A stretch of DNA of 64,000 nt from contig NZ_JADQBH010000033.1 of the NCBI RefSeq assembly GCF_016278715.1, forward strand, positions 1 through 64,000. Reading direction: 5' to 3'. Below the pieces are notes generated by a model that was given only the letters and a program-made list of their open reading frames with translations, was not told where the DNA came from and made no database searches. Source of the stretch: Marinilabilia sp. Lineage in GTDB: Bacteria > Bacteroidota > Bacteroidia > Bacteroidales > Marinilabiliaceae. This document shows positions 35,514 through 44,457 of the stretch, in pieces (positions within the stretch are counted from its first letter, which is position 1; every line of letters starts with the position of its first letter). Both the position numbers and the translations under genes were made by a program.

Positions 35514-35900
35514 ATGAAAAAATTAGTATTCACTTTAGCTTTGGTAGCAGGATTTGCATTTGCAGCAAACAACGTAAATGCACAAACCAACTCTGATAAT
35601 GATCAGAAACAGGATACCACACAAACCGTTCGGTCAGGTTTTGTTGACAATAACGGAGACGGAGTATGTGACAATTATGATGGCAAACGTGCCGGAAAAG
35701 GATTAGGCCCGGGCAATGGGCACGGACAAGGCCGTGGACACGGGAAAGGTCTCGGACGCCGGGGTAATGGTCAGGGCCGTGGTGGTAATGGAAATTATAT
35801 TGATACCAATAACAATGGAACCTGTGACAATCAGGAAAATGGTACCGGACGTTTGCGTGATGGAAGTGGGAATGGCCGTGTAAACGCGCCCGCTGAATAA
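35514..35900 (+). CDS. Small secreted protein with two EF-hand-like loops and a Gly/Arg-rich linker
   Basis: 128 aa: signal peptide (MKKLVFTLALVAGFAFAANNVNAQ), then FVDNNGDGVCDNYD, a Gly/Arg/His/Lys-rich stretch (about residues 60-95), and YIDTNNNGTCDNQE. The two loops have the DxNxDG-type spacing of calcium-binding repeats, each with a Cys (possible disulfide or metal ligand). Function unknown. It is followed 100 nt later by an ECF sigma factor operon, so it may be part of that regulon; the sensor gene of that operon has a similar Gly/Arg-rich tail. Confidence 0.7.
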   Translation: MKKLVFTLALVAGFAFAANNVNAQTNSDNDQKQDTTQTVRSGFVDNNGDGVCDNYDGKRAGKGLGPGNGHGQGRGHGKGLGRRGNGQGRGGNGNYIDTNNNGTCDNQENGTGRLRDGSGNGRVNAPAE

Positions 35901-36000
35901 CCATTGAAATTTTGTAATTTCGTTGGTGGAATGGTAAAGACATAAGTTTATGGGACGTGCCATCTCCACCAGCGAATTAACAATTACTGTAATATTTTAC

Positions 36001-36546
36001 ATGCAGACAAACCCGAAAGACAGTGATTTGGTACAACAGGCGCAAGATGGGCAAACAGAGGCCTTTTCTGTGCTGGTGGACAGATATCGTCAGAAGGTAT
36101 TTCAAACCTGCATGGGTTTTTTGCACAATACCGATGATGCCGAGGACCTGACACAGGAGATATTCGTAAAGGCCTGGAATGCGCTAAAATCCTTTGACGG
36201 ACGTGCTGCTTTTTCAACCTGGCTTTACCGGATAGCTGTGAATAAAGCCATTAATCAGACACGAAGGAATAAGCTGAGGTCATTTACCGGTATCAATGAT
36301 GAGGTTACAGACTCTGGATTTGCCGACGATGATGCGGAAAGCAAACTGTTGCGCAGCGAACAACGTGCGCAAATAAAAAGTGCTGTGAATCGGTTAAAAT
36401 CCAACCAAAAGAAGGCTTTTGTTTTGTTTTATTATCAGGAATTAAGTCTGATAGAAGTTGCAGAGATTTTGGAAATGTCACCGAAGGCCACAGAAAGTTT
36501 GATTTTTAGGTCCAGAAAGAAATTGCAGAAATTGTTGTCCCGGTAA
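36001..36546 (+). CDS. ECF-type RNA polymerase sigma factor
   Basis: 181 aa from the ATG at 36001; the tracked start at 35950 adds 17 residues unlike the family. Region 2 is clear (AFSVLVDRYRQKVFQTCMGF, NTDDAEDLTQEIFVKAWNAL, FSTWLYRIAVNKAINQTRR), and region 4 ends ELSLIEVAEILEMSPKATES with the helix-turn-helix. Together with the next two genes it forms a sigma / anti-sigma / periplasmic sensor operon like CnrYXH. The signal is unknown; metal or envelope stress is suggested by the sensor type. Confidence 0.93.
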   Translation: MQTNPKDSDLVQQAQDGQTEAFSVLVDRYRQKVFQTCMGFLHNTDDAEDLTQEIFVKAWNALKSFDGRAAFSTWLYRIAVNKAINQTRRNKLRSFTGINDEVTDSGFADDDAESKLLRSEQRAQIKSAVNRLKSNQKKAFVLFYYQELSLIEVAEILEMSPKATESLIFRSRKKLQKLLSR

Positions 36547-36548
36547 AA

Positions 36549-36980
36549 ATGAAGATGATGAAGTGTAAAGATTTTAACAGTCAGTTAGCGATGCTGCAGG
36601 ATATGGGCGAGATTCCTGCTGAGATGCAGGAACACATGAAGCATTGCGATTCGTGCAATGAGGCTTTTGAGAAAACTCATCTGCTCTTTGATTTTGTGAA
36701 AGAAGAGAAAAGTCAAAAAGTTTCTCCTTTCGTCACAACAAGGATTATGGGGCAGATAGAACGCGTTGAGAAACCTTCATGGTTTACCCGGCCTGCGCTG
36801 GTGGTGGTTATGTCAATCGCTGTTTTGGTGCTGGGATTTTTTTCTGCAAGTCTTTTCTCCGCGCAGGAGTCTTCAAAACTGGCTGATTCAACCGAAATTA
36901 TTGCCACGGACTATTTTTTCTCTGAGAATCCTGGATCACAATTAGAAGAAATCTGGCTTAATTCTTATTCCTATGAGTAA
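36549..36980 (+). CDS. Anti-sigma factor with zinc-binding N-terminus
   Basis: 143-aa membrane protein starting 2 nt after the sigma gene. The cytoplasmic N-terminus carries the ZAS motif HxxxCxxC (EHMKHCDSCNEAF), then one transmembrane segment (ALVVVMSIAVLVLGFFSASLF) and a short periplasmic tail. This is the standard layout of ECF anti-sigma factors, holding the sigma factor at the membrane until a signal arrives. Its 3' end overlaps the sensor gene by 8 nt, so translation is probably coupled. Confidence 0.85.
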   Translation: MKMMKCKDFNSQLAMLQDMGEIPAEMQEHMKHCDSCNEAFEKTHLLFDFVKEEKSQKVSPFVTTRIMGQIERVEKPSWFTRPALVVVMSIAVLVLGFFSASLFSAQESSKLADSTEIIATDYFFSENPGSQLEEIWLNSYSYE

Positions 36981-37536
36981 AAATCGGATTATAATTACAA
37001 TTCTTATTCTGGCAGTCGCTTTTGTGGGGGGATGGGGTATTTACCGATGGTGGAACCCTGTTTCCGGTTCTTCATCAGTTGGTTTGAGTAATGAGCCTGT
37101 TTATCGGATTATTCCCGGGCAAACAAATGCAGGAGTTGGAGCCGGATTTAACCGCATGGTAAAAGTGCTTGATTTTTCGGAAGACCAAATAGCGATCTTT
37201 ACCGGAATCGAACGCAAATACAGGCAACAGATGGAGTTGTACATGGCACAGCTCGACAGTATTGACCTGAATATTCTGGAAGAAGTTAAAAAGGCGAATC
37301 CCGATAGAGGGCGATTAGACTCGCTTTCTGCTACAGCCGGAGAAATTCAATATGCCCTGAAAAAGGCTACCTCAGACCACTTTTTGGAGGTTAAGAATAT
37401 TTGTACCCCTGAACAAAAGCAACTTTTTAATGAGGTAATATCCGATATTGACCAGTACCGCAGGGGGCGTGGACCCGGAAGAGGACAAGGCCCCAGACAC
37501 AATGGTCAAAGAAGAGGATGGAGGAATTCCAGATAA
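36973..37536 (+). CDS. CnrX/Spy-like periplasmic sensor protein
   Basis: 187 aa with an N-terminal membrane anchor (IIITILILAVAFVGGWGIY) and a helical periplasmic domain with the long-helix pattern of heavy-metal sensor/Spy-type proteins (LDFSEDQIAIFTGIERKYRQ, LTPEQ-type CTPEQKQLFNEVISD). The C-terminus is Gly/Arg-rich (RRGRGPGRGQGP), echoing the small secreted protein upstream. It overlaps the anti-sigma gene and should sense the signal for the sigma factor. Whether it binds metal is inferred only from the family. Confidence 0.8.
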   Translation: MSKNRIIITILILAVAFVGGWGIYRWWNPVSGSSSVGLSNEPVYRIIPGQTNAGVGAGFNRMVKVLDFSEDQIAIFTGIERKYRQQMELYMAQLDSIDLNILEEVKKANPDRGRLDSLSATAGEIQYALKKATSDHFLEVKNICTPEQKQLFNEVISDIDQYRRGRGPGRGQGPRHNGQRRGWRNSR

Positions 37537-37846
37537 ATATTTCCGGCAAATCGCTGAAATTCGGCAATTTGAATAACCTTCCCAATTTAAATACAATAGT
37601 CCGTTAAGAAAACCTAAACGCAGCGATGCGATGACGCAAAGGTTTGCAATTATCAACCCCTTTTTTAAGTTGTTTATTATTAAATACTTGCAAGGGCTTT
37701 GCGGAATATTGTAAATAGGGACAGACAGGGTGGACAATCCGGGGTAGGCAGGACAAATAAGCCGGGTTCCCATTGGGGGGCCGGCTTATTTGTCCTGATT
37801 CTTAACAGGAAACGAATGAGATGATGAATTTTATTCTTCCAACTCC
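37537..37846. other. Convergent intergenic region
   Basis: 310 nt between the sensor gene and the convergent RND gene. It holds the 17-bp hairpin listed next and a degenerate ACGCAGCGATGCGATGACGC stretch of the type often scattered between Bacteroidota genes. No gene. Confidence 0.5.
37749..37797. repeat. Perfect 17-bp inverted repeat
   Basis: CAGGACAAATAAGCCGG (37749-37765) is the exact reverse complement of CCGGCTTATTTGTCCTG (37781-37797); the loop adds CCC-ATT-GGG. Unusually long perfect stem between convergent genes. It may act as a bidirectional terminator, although no T tract adjoins it, or be a mobile palindrome. Confidence 0.75.
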
Positions 37847-40800
37847 TTACTCTCCTGCTTCCGAATGAGATTTCTGCACTCTGTTTCGTACCCTGATTGC
37901 CAGATTATACATCACAGGCACCATTATCAACGTCAGGAAAGTTGCCGTAGTAAGTCCAAAAATGACTGTCCAGGCCATAGGTCCCCAAAAATCCGCGTTA
38001 TCGCCGCCAAAATAGATGTTGGGATCGAGGCGGGTGAATAGACCGGTGAAATCAAAGTTCATCCCGGTAGCCAGAGGCAACAACCCCAAGACAGTGGTTA
38101 TAGCGGTCAGTAAAACCGGTCGCAAACGGGTTTTGCCGGCTTTTATCACTGTTTTAATTTCATCTTCTCTCGACAACCGCGCACTCCCGGATAAATTGAA
38201 TTCCAGCTTCTTCTCTTTTCTTACGATGTCGATGTAGTCAATTAGCACAATCCCGTTATTGACCACAATTCCTGCCAGAGAGACAATCCCTACTCCGGTC
38301 ATCAGAATAACGAAATCCATCTGAAAGGTTCCAAGCCCCATAAAAACACCAATGGTACTCAGAAATACAGTCGCCAGGATAATGGCCGGTTTGGCCACTG
38401 AGTTAAACTGGGTAATCAGAATCATCGCAATAAGAGCAACGGCAATCAGTAATGCTTTGATTAGGAAGTTGGATGTTTCTGCCTGGTCTTCCTGTTCTCC
38501 GGTCATTTCCCATCTGTAGCCGGGCGGTAACTCCTCGTTGGCCAGGATGTTTCTTATTTCGGCATTGATTTCATTGGCATTGAAACCCTCAACAATGTTT
38601 GACGAAAGCGTAACCACACGGGTGTTGTCATTTCTTTTTATATTCTCATAGGTGGATCCATAGCTGTAATCAGCTACAGCAGAAATGGGGATGTGATAAC
38701 CCTGACCATCTTTTTCTATTTTCACCTTGAAATTCATTAACGATGTTACATCGTGGCGGAAACGGTCATCGAGACGTACCATGATGTCGTATTCGTCTTC
38801 ACCATCTTTGTAGGTATCAGCTTTTACCCCGTAGAGTGCTGTGCGCAAGGCTCCAGCAACCATCTGAGTTGAAAGGCCCATTCGGCGCACTTTGTCACGG
38901 TCGATGTGAATCTCCATCTGGGGCTTGTTCATATTAATATCCATCTCCAGATTTTCAATTCCCTCAATGTGGCTGTTGTCGATTGTTTTTTTGATATTGG
39001 TAGCCACATTTACCAGAGGTTCAAATTCGTTACCTGAAATTTCGATGTTTATGGGTTTTCCCACTGGTGGGCCGTTTTCTTCTTTTTCTACAAAGAACTT
39101 GGCGCCGGTGTAGGTTCTCAGGGTGTCCGATAATTCTTTCATTATTCGGGAAGTACTGATACCGTCCCGGTATTGATAATCCAGAAATGTGATGGTTGTA
39201 AGTGCTTTGTTGGGGCTTCGGCTTGATTCGAAGAAGTCGCCTTTGCCGTTACCCACATTCACTCCAACTGACTGGACGATGTGGTTGTAAGGTTCCAGAG
39301 TGGCTTCAATAATTTCTTCTGCCTCATAAGAAATTTCATTGGTTTTTTCTATGTCGGTTCCCAACGGCAATTCCATGGTAACGAATACGGTTTTTGGCTC
39401 ATTATCCGGAAAGAAAATAACGTATGGATTGGTCAGCCCGAAAAATATTATCGAAAAGAAAAGCAAAAGAATCATTCCAAAAAACAACCATTTGGAGGTG
39501 TTGCGTCCCATGGCTTTTCGGAGTGTTTCCTCATACATAAATTCCAATCGGGGCAGGACTTTGTGCTGAAACTGATAAGCCCCTGGTTTTAGTGCATAAA
39601 TGTTGAGCAGGGAAATAAGGAGAGGCAAAACCATCAGATTACCCCAAAGGATACTTCCCAGAACATAGCTTATGATACCAATTAGTGCCAGGCTTCCGGT
39701 GATGATAAAGAGATTTCGATGGTTCTCTTTTTCTTTTTTTGCTTTTTCATGAATCATAAACTGCAAAGCAAAAACCGGATTCAGCACCAGTGCCACAAAA
39801 AGCGATGAGGCCAAAACTATAATCAGGGTTATGGGCAGATATTTCATGAATTCGCCCATGATTCCGGGCCAGAACAGCAGTGGAAAAAAGGCCGCCAGCG
39901 TAGTGGCGGTGGAGCTTATAATGGGCATTGCAATCTCGCTAACACCCTTCTGGACCGCTTTAAACCGGGGATACCCTTCTTCAAAATGCCTGTAAGTGTT
40001 CTCCACAGCCACAATGGCATTGTCCACCAGCATCCCCAAAGCCATCAGAAGCGCAAAAAGAATCATGGTATTGATGGTGTATCCGGTTTCTCCCAGGATC
40101 AGGAATGAGATAAACATCGACATGGGAATGGCGAGGCCGGTAAAAATGGCGTTTCTTAAACCCATGAAAAGATAAAGGATCACCATTACGAAAAGCATTC
40201 CCATGATGATGGAGTTTTCCAGATTGCTTATCTGGTCACGAATGTAAACCGATTGGTCGTCGGTAATAGTTATGTTCAAATCCTGAGGCAGTGTGCTGTT
40301 GCTTTGCTTTCGGTTGATGATGGAAAATATTTTATCCGTGGCATCAAGTAGGTTTTCGCCGCTTTTCTTCACGATAGACAGCGTTACGACCGATTGTTTG
40401 TTGAGTCGTGAAATGGATGATCGCTCTTCGAATCCGTCTATGATCCGGGCAATGTCTCTGAGATATACTACTTTTCCGGCTTCGCTTTTGACGATTGTGT
40501 TTCGGATATCGTCCATGCTTTTGTAATCAGCCTCAGTCCGCACAGAACGGCGTGTTCCGTCAACAATAATTTCTCCTGCACCGATGGTAACATTTTCGCT
40601 CAACAGTGCAAATTCAATATCGCTAAACTGCAGGTTGGTGTTTTCCAGCTTTCGGGGATCCACGTGAACTTTTATTTCGCGTTCGTCCACCCCTTTTATA
40701 TCCGCTTCGCGCACTTCTTTCAGCGATTCAAACTCTTCCTGAAGGTCTTCAGCAAACTTCTTCAACTCATAAATGCTGTAATCGCCCGAAAGGTTGATGT

Positions 40801-41269
40801 TGAGAACCGGAAATTCGGAAAAATCAATATCTTCGGTAATCGGGTCGGTTTCCAGATCCTCAGGAAGCTCGCTTTTGGCTTTATCTACCTGGTCTTTGGT
40901 GTCTTGAAGTGCCTTTTGAACTTCCACATCGGTTTCAAATTCCACCAGAATAAGGCTCATATCCTGATATGATGCCGACGACATCTGCTTTACCCCCGTG
41001 AGGTCCTTTAGTTCTTTTTCGATGGGACGTGTGACAAGATTTTCAATATCCAGCGGACTGTTTCCCGGGTAGGGGGTCGAGACCATGATGTAAGGCACCA
41101 CAATTTCAGGGAACAACTCGCGCTGCATACTGTTGTACGACATCAATCCGGCAATAAAGAGGAAGGCCGTGAGAATGAATATGGTATTTTTGTTCTTAAG
41201 GGCAGCAACAGTAGGGCCGAATTTTCTTTCCACTTTTTTTTCGGCGTCGCTTTCAATGTATTCGTTCAT
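37847..41269 (-). CDS. RND efflux transporter permease (AcrB/CzcA-type)
   Basis: 1140-aa inner membrane pump subunit. N-terminal helix FILTAFLFIAGLMSYNSM and ELFPEIVVPYIMVSTPYPGNSPLDIE, the typical start of HAE1/HME-type RND proteins, then two large periplasmic loops and two bundles of transmembrane helices (e.g. LFALLMALGMLVDNAIVAVE with the conserved helix-4 motif). The helix-4 residues read MALGMLVDNAIVAVENTYR, with a single Asp rather than the DD typical of AcrB. Last gene of a tolC-acrA-acrB type operon on the minus strand. Substrates (drugs, metals, bile) unknown. Confidence 0.95.
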   Translation of the reverse strand: MNEYIESDAEKKVERKFGPTVAALKNKNTIFILTAFLFIAGLMSYNSMQRELFPEIVVPYIMVSTPYPGNSPLDIENLVTRPIEKELKDLTGVKQMSSASYQDMSLILVEFETDVEVQKALQDTKDQVDKAKSELPEDLETDPITEDIDFSEFPVLNINLSGDYSIYELKKFAEDLQEEFESLKEVREADIKGVDEREIKVHVDPRKLENTNLQFSDIEFALLSENVTIGAGEIIVDGTRRSVRTEADYKSMDDIRNTIVKSEAGKVVYLRDIARIIDGFEERSSISRLNKQSVVTLSIVKKSGENLLDATDKIFSIINRKQSNSTLPQDLNITITDDQSVYIRDQISNLENSIIMGMLFVMVILYLFMGLRNAIFTGLAIPMSMFISFLILGETGYTINTMILFALLMALGMLVDNAIVAVENTYRHFEEGYPRFKAVQKGVSEIAMPIISSTATTLAAFFPLLFWPGIMGEFMKYLPITLIIVLASSLFVALVLNPVFALQFMIHEKAKKEKENHRNLFIITGSLALIGIISYVLGSILWGNLMVLPLLISLLNIYALKPGAYQFQHKVLPRLEFMYEETLRKAMGRNTSKWLFFGMILLLFFSIIFFGLTNPYVIFFPDNEPKTVFVTMELPLGTDIEKTNEISYEAEEIIEATLEPYNHIVQSVGVNVGNGKGDFFESSRSPNKALTTITFLDYQYRDGISTSRIMKELSDTLRTYTGAKFFVEKEENGPPVGKPINIEISGNEFEPLVNVATNIKKTIDNSHIEGIENLEMDINMNKPQMEIHIDRDKVRRMGLSTQMVAGALRTALYGVKADTYKDGEDEYDIMVRLDDRFRHDVTSLMNFKVKIEKDGQGYHIPISAVADYSYGSTYENIKRNDNTRVVTLSSNIVEGFNANEINAEIRNILANEELPPGYRWEMTGEQEDQAETSNFLIKALLIAVALIAMILITQFNSVAKPAIILATVFLSTIGVFMGLGTFQMDFVILMTGVGIVSLAGIVVNNGIVLIDYIDIVRKEKKLEFNLSGSARLSREDEIKTVIKAGKTRLRPVLLTAITTVLGLLPLATGMNFDFTGLFTRLDPNIYFGGDNADFWGPMAWTVIFGLTTATFLTLIMVPVMYNLAIRVRNRVQKSHSEAGE

Positions 41270-41285
41270 TGGGATAGTGTTTGTG

Positions 41286-42422
41286 CTATTTTATATTTAA
41301 AGGAGAACCATCAGTAACCTGGCCATATCCTTTGGTAATAATTTCCGTCCCCTTTTCCAGGCCTTTGGTGACCACCGTATTGTTGTTGTCTTTGATTCCG
41401 GATTTAATATATATTTTCCGGGCTACCGGAATCCCGGTTTCGTCTTTGGACACAACAAATAAAAATTCTCCGTTAAAGTCCTTCTTTACCAGTATGGATG
41501 GTACTACCAGAGCATCCTGAATATGCGAAATACGCATCTTCATTTCACCCATAAGATTGGGCTGAAGTTTTTGGTCAGGATTGTTCAGGTTGGCCCTGAT
41601 GGAGAATGTTCTGCTGTCGGGGTCTATCATCGCCGAAGTTCTGAAAATCCTGGCAGTTTTTTTAATTCCCAGTACAGGGAAGAAAACTGTTACTGAATCG
41701 CCCGAATTTATCTTGTTCAAATATTCCTCCGAAACATCAGCCGTGATGTAAACTTCTTCCAGATTTACAATGCGTGCAAAAGGGATGGTGGGTCCTGCCA
41801 TTTCCCCCTGCTTTTGGAGCAGGTTGTCAATGATTCCTGAAATGGGAGCTTTAACAACAGCCATATTCATCTGGGCTTCCAGCCCCTGCAGCTTTTTCTG
41901 AAGTGCCATCATGCTCGATTCGGCCTGTAAAAGTTCCACTTCGCTGCCAATGTTTTGTTCCCAAAGATTCTTTCTGCGTTCGAATAAAGTGGTGGCCATC
42001 TGCAGGTTGACTTTAACCTCTTCCATGGACTGCTCAAGCGATTCGGTGTTCAGGCTGGCCAGCACCTGACCTTTTTTTACGTTATCGCCTTCAGTTACTG
42101 AAATAGAATTAATGATTCCGGCTGTCTCGGGGCTCACAATAATATTCTGGTCGGTGGATACGATGCCGGAAGCTTCAATATACTGCTCGAAATCAGTGGG
42201 TTGAAGTGTAGAGGTTTCCACGTTTACAGCGTTAGATGGCGTGCCTGTACTGAGTTCTGCCTCAAGTGTTGCAATTTTCTCTTTTAATTCGTTCATCTCT
42301 TTCCGGTAGCTGTCGAGTTGCTCCTGTTTTATCTCTAATTCATCAGCAGGTGCATTGGCACCGCATCCTTCCATTAGCAGAGCAAAAATCGGAAGAATTA
42401 AAAGAATGGATAATCGTATCAT
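41286..42422 (-). CDS. RND efflux periplasmic adaptor (membrane fusion protein, lipoprotein)
   Basis: 378 aa from the ATG at 42422; the tracked GTG at 42446 adds 8 residues ahead of the signal. Lipobox LMEGC with the anchor Cys near residue 20. Coiled-coil hairpin regions (KQEQLDSYRKEMNELKEKIA and the helices around MEEVKVNLQMATTLFERRKN) flank a lipoyl-like half (KKGQVLASLNTESLEQ), and a beta-barrel domain follows. It links the inner membrane pump to TolC. The gap to the permease gene is 16 nt, so they are co-transcribed. Confidence 0.93.
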   Translation of the reverse strand: MIRLSILLILPIFALLMEGCGANAPADELEIKQEQLDSYRKEMNELKEKIATLEAELSTGTPSNAVNVETSTLQPTDFEQYIEASGIVSTDQNIIVSPETAGIINSISVTEGDNVKKGQVLASLNTESLEQSMEEVKVNLQMATTLFERRKNLWEQNIGSEVELLQAESSMMALQKKLQGLEAQMNMAVVKAPISGIIDNLLQKQGEMAGPTIPFARIVNLEEVYITADVSEEYLNKINSGDSVTVFFPVLGIKKTARIFRTSAMIDPDSRTFSIRANLNNPDQKLQPNLMGEMKMRISHIQDALVVPSILVKKDFNGEFLFVVSKDETGIPVARKIYIKSGIKDNNNTVVTKGLEKGTEIITKGYGQVTDGSPLNIK

Positions 42423-42452
42423 GGTGCGTATTTTTAATTGGTTCACAAGTTG

Positions 42453-43829
42453 TTAGAGTTTTCCTGTAGCTTTCAGGTAAGCGATTCTGGAATTCAGCAC
42501 TGCAAGAGCTGCCTGAACATGACTTATCTGAGCCTGGATGTATTGTCCCTGTTGCTGGGTTAGTTCAAAGCTACCGATCATCCCGTTGGTAAATTTGGTT
42601 CTGGTTTTTTCGTAAATATCGTATGCAAGTGCTTTGCTATCAAGAGCAATTTCATATTGGTCAATTGCACTGTTGTAATCGGTCAATGCCGTCAAACCCT
42701 GCATTTTTATCTGTTGCATGGTTTGTGTCCTGATGTTCTTACTCTTCTCCCACGCCAGTTTTTGTTGCTGAGCTTGTGCATTTCGCATTCCCGATGAGAA
42801 AACAGGCACCGAGACCGACAGACCTACAAATTGAGATTTGTACCATTCGTCTCCAAAGATATTCCACTCATCTCCGTAGCCTGTTTTTTGATAGGTATAG
42901 AAAGCATTGAGCTGCGGTAAATACTGGGATTTGATATTTTTGAATTGCAATTTTTCGCTTTCCACGTTGGTGGATGCCACTTTGTAATCGATGTGTTCTT
43001 CGGGTGACCACCCTGATTTTTTTGCTTCCCCGTTGGTCGCCCTTTCCGAAAGAGAAAGAAGGTCGTTGGTGAGTTTTATCGGCTGTTCCTCTTCAACCCC
43101 AAGTGAAAAACGCAAAACTGCAAGGGCCACTTCTTCATTTCGCTTTACCTCCACTATTTGTTTTTCCGATTCACGTACCATCAGCCTTAACTGAGATACA
43201 TCCATCGATTCCCTGAATCCGTTTTCAAATAAGGCTTCGGTTTCTTTGAGTAAGCTTTTGTTTACCGTCAGGTTCTCTTCAAATGCTTGGAGGTTTTCTC
43301 GTGCCGATAAAACTAAAAAGTAGGCTTTGGCTACAGCATCACGAATTTCAATTTCCGTTTTGGTGGTCTGATGCCTGGTTAAATCTAAAAATACCTGAGT
43401 GGCCTGGAGTCCCACAAAGTAGGATCCGTCGAAAATCATTTGAGACACCGAAAAGGAATAACTCCCGTCGTAAGCCGTGCCAAAAGATACCGGTATTTTA
43501 TCTCCGGTCTCTATTCCTGGCGGACGCATATCTTCAGGAATGATTTCAGCAGGCAGCAGACTTACCGGTACATCTATGGAATGGTTGTACTTGGCCGAAA
43601 AGTCAATTTGTGGCAGTCCTGAAGCAATGGTTTCCCATATTTTTTTCTTTGCCGATGCCACATCGTATTCCGAACTTATTTTTTGGTAAGCATGAGCAGA
43701 TGCATATTCCATTGCCTGCTCGAGTGTAAGAGACAATGTATCGGGGGTTTGTGCTGAAAGAACATTTGTTCCCGACCAGAAACAGATGGCCACGAAAAGG
43801 CCCAATATTTTTGCATATCCGGATTGCAT
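42453..43829 (-). CDS. TolC family outer membrane efflux protein
   Basis: 458 aa with a signal peptide (ILGLFVAICFWSGTNVLSAQ) and two tandem OEP repeats, each starting with coiled helices (SLTLEQAMEYASAHAYQK; KVASTNVESEKLQFKNIKSQ) and rich in Gln. The exit-duct protein of a tripartite pump, first gene of the operon (tolC, adaptor, permease). The 628-nt region upstream should hold the promoter and any regulator site, none of which is visible. Confidence 0.93.
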   Translation of the reverse strand: MQSGYAKILGLFVAICFWSGTNVLSAQTPDTLSLTLEQAMEYASAHAYQKISSEYDVASAKKKIWETIASGLPQIDFSAKYNHSIDVPVSLLPAEIIPEDMRPPGIETGDKIPVSFGTAYDGSYSFSVSQMIFDGSYFVGLQATQVFLDLTRHQTTKTEIEIRDAVAKAYFLVLSARENLQAFEENLTVNKSLLKETEALFENGFRESMDVSQLRLMVRESEKQIVEVKRNEEVALAVLRFSLGVEEEQPIKLTNDLLSLSERATNGEAKKSGWSPEEHIDYKVASTNVESEKLQFKNIKSQYLPQLNAFYTYQKTGYGDEWNIFGDEWYKSQFVGLSVSVPVFSSGMRNAQAQQQKLAWEKSKNIRTQTMQQIKMQGLTALTDYNSAIDQYEIALDSKALAYDIYEKTRTKFTNGMIGSFELTQQQGQYIQAQISHVQAALAVLNSRIAYLKATGKL

Positions 43830-44457
43830 AGGTTATTGGTTTAAAGAATTCTCTTTTATTTTTTTTACCAGAACTGTTGATCGTGGGGAAGAATCATTTT
43901 CTGTGTAAATGAAACCACTTTATTCCCCAAATGTTCCAGCAAAGTTAAACTTACCTGATATTGAAAAACTGAAAAGTCGGGGTGAGTCCCTTGAGTTTCC
44001 GGTAAAAGACCGAAAAACATCGGTGAATGGGGCAGTCAGTCATAATTATCCATCCGTTCATAAATTATTCTTGTTAATTGGTTGAATTTGGGGCACTTTA
44101 ATCGGTTGATTTTCGTTTAAGAAACTGTTTATGTTTTATCCTTTTGGATGACTTCGAGTCTTGAGTCCTTATATTTCGTCAAAATTTCCTTGAACGCAGC
44201 GCTATTAAAGGAAGTTTTAACCTGTCTGAGTTTCAATCTTTCGAAAACATCGTCCAAAACAAAATTTAATTAGTTTCATTGTTGCCGGGTTAAAATATTG
44301 AGATTGCGTCACTCCGTTCGCAATGAACTTTGCATGACAACTTGCTTAAAATCTGTTGAACGGTTCCTTGCGAGCAAAGTGAAGTAATCTTCTTTCAAAA
44401 AAAGTTTCTCCTGACGATAGTGAATCAGTTTCTAATGCTTTACTCTTTTTTCTTTGT
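43830..44457. other. Intergenic region upstream of the efflux operon
   Basis: 628 nt between divergent genes. It contains one imperfect inverted repeat (44301-44390) and otherwise AT-rich unique sequence; expected to contain the divergent promoters. The 64-aa minus ORF at 44346-44540 is a shadow of the repeat and the next gene. Confidence 0.5.
44301..44390. repeat. Imperfect 27-nt inverted repeat
   Basis: AGATTGCGTCACTCCGTTCG... (44301-44327) is inverted at 44364-44390 with about 21 of 27 positions matching. Of the type AGATTGC..TCGCAATGA widely interspersed in Bacteroidota. Confidence 0.5.
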
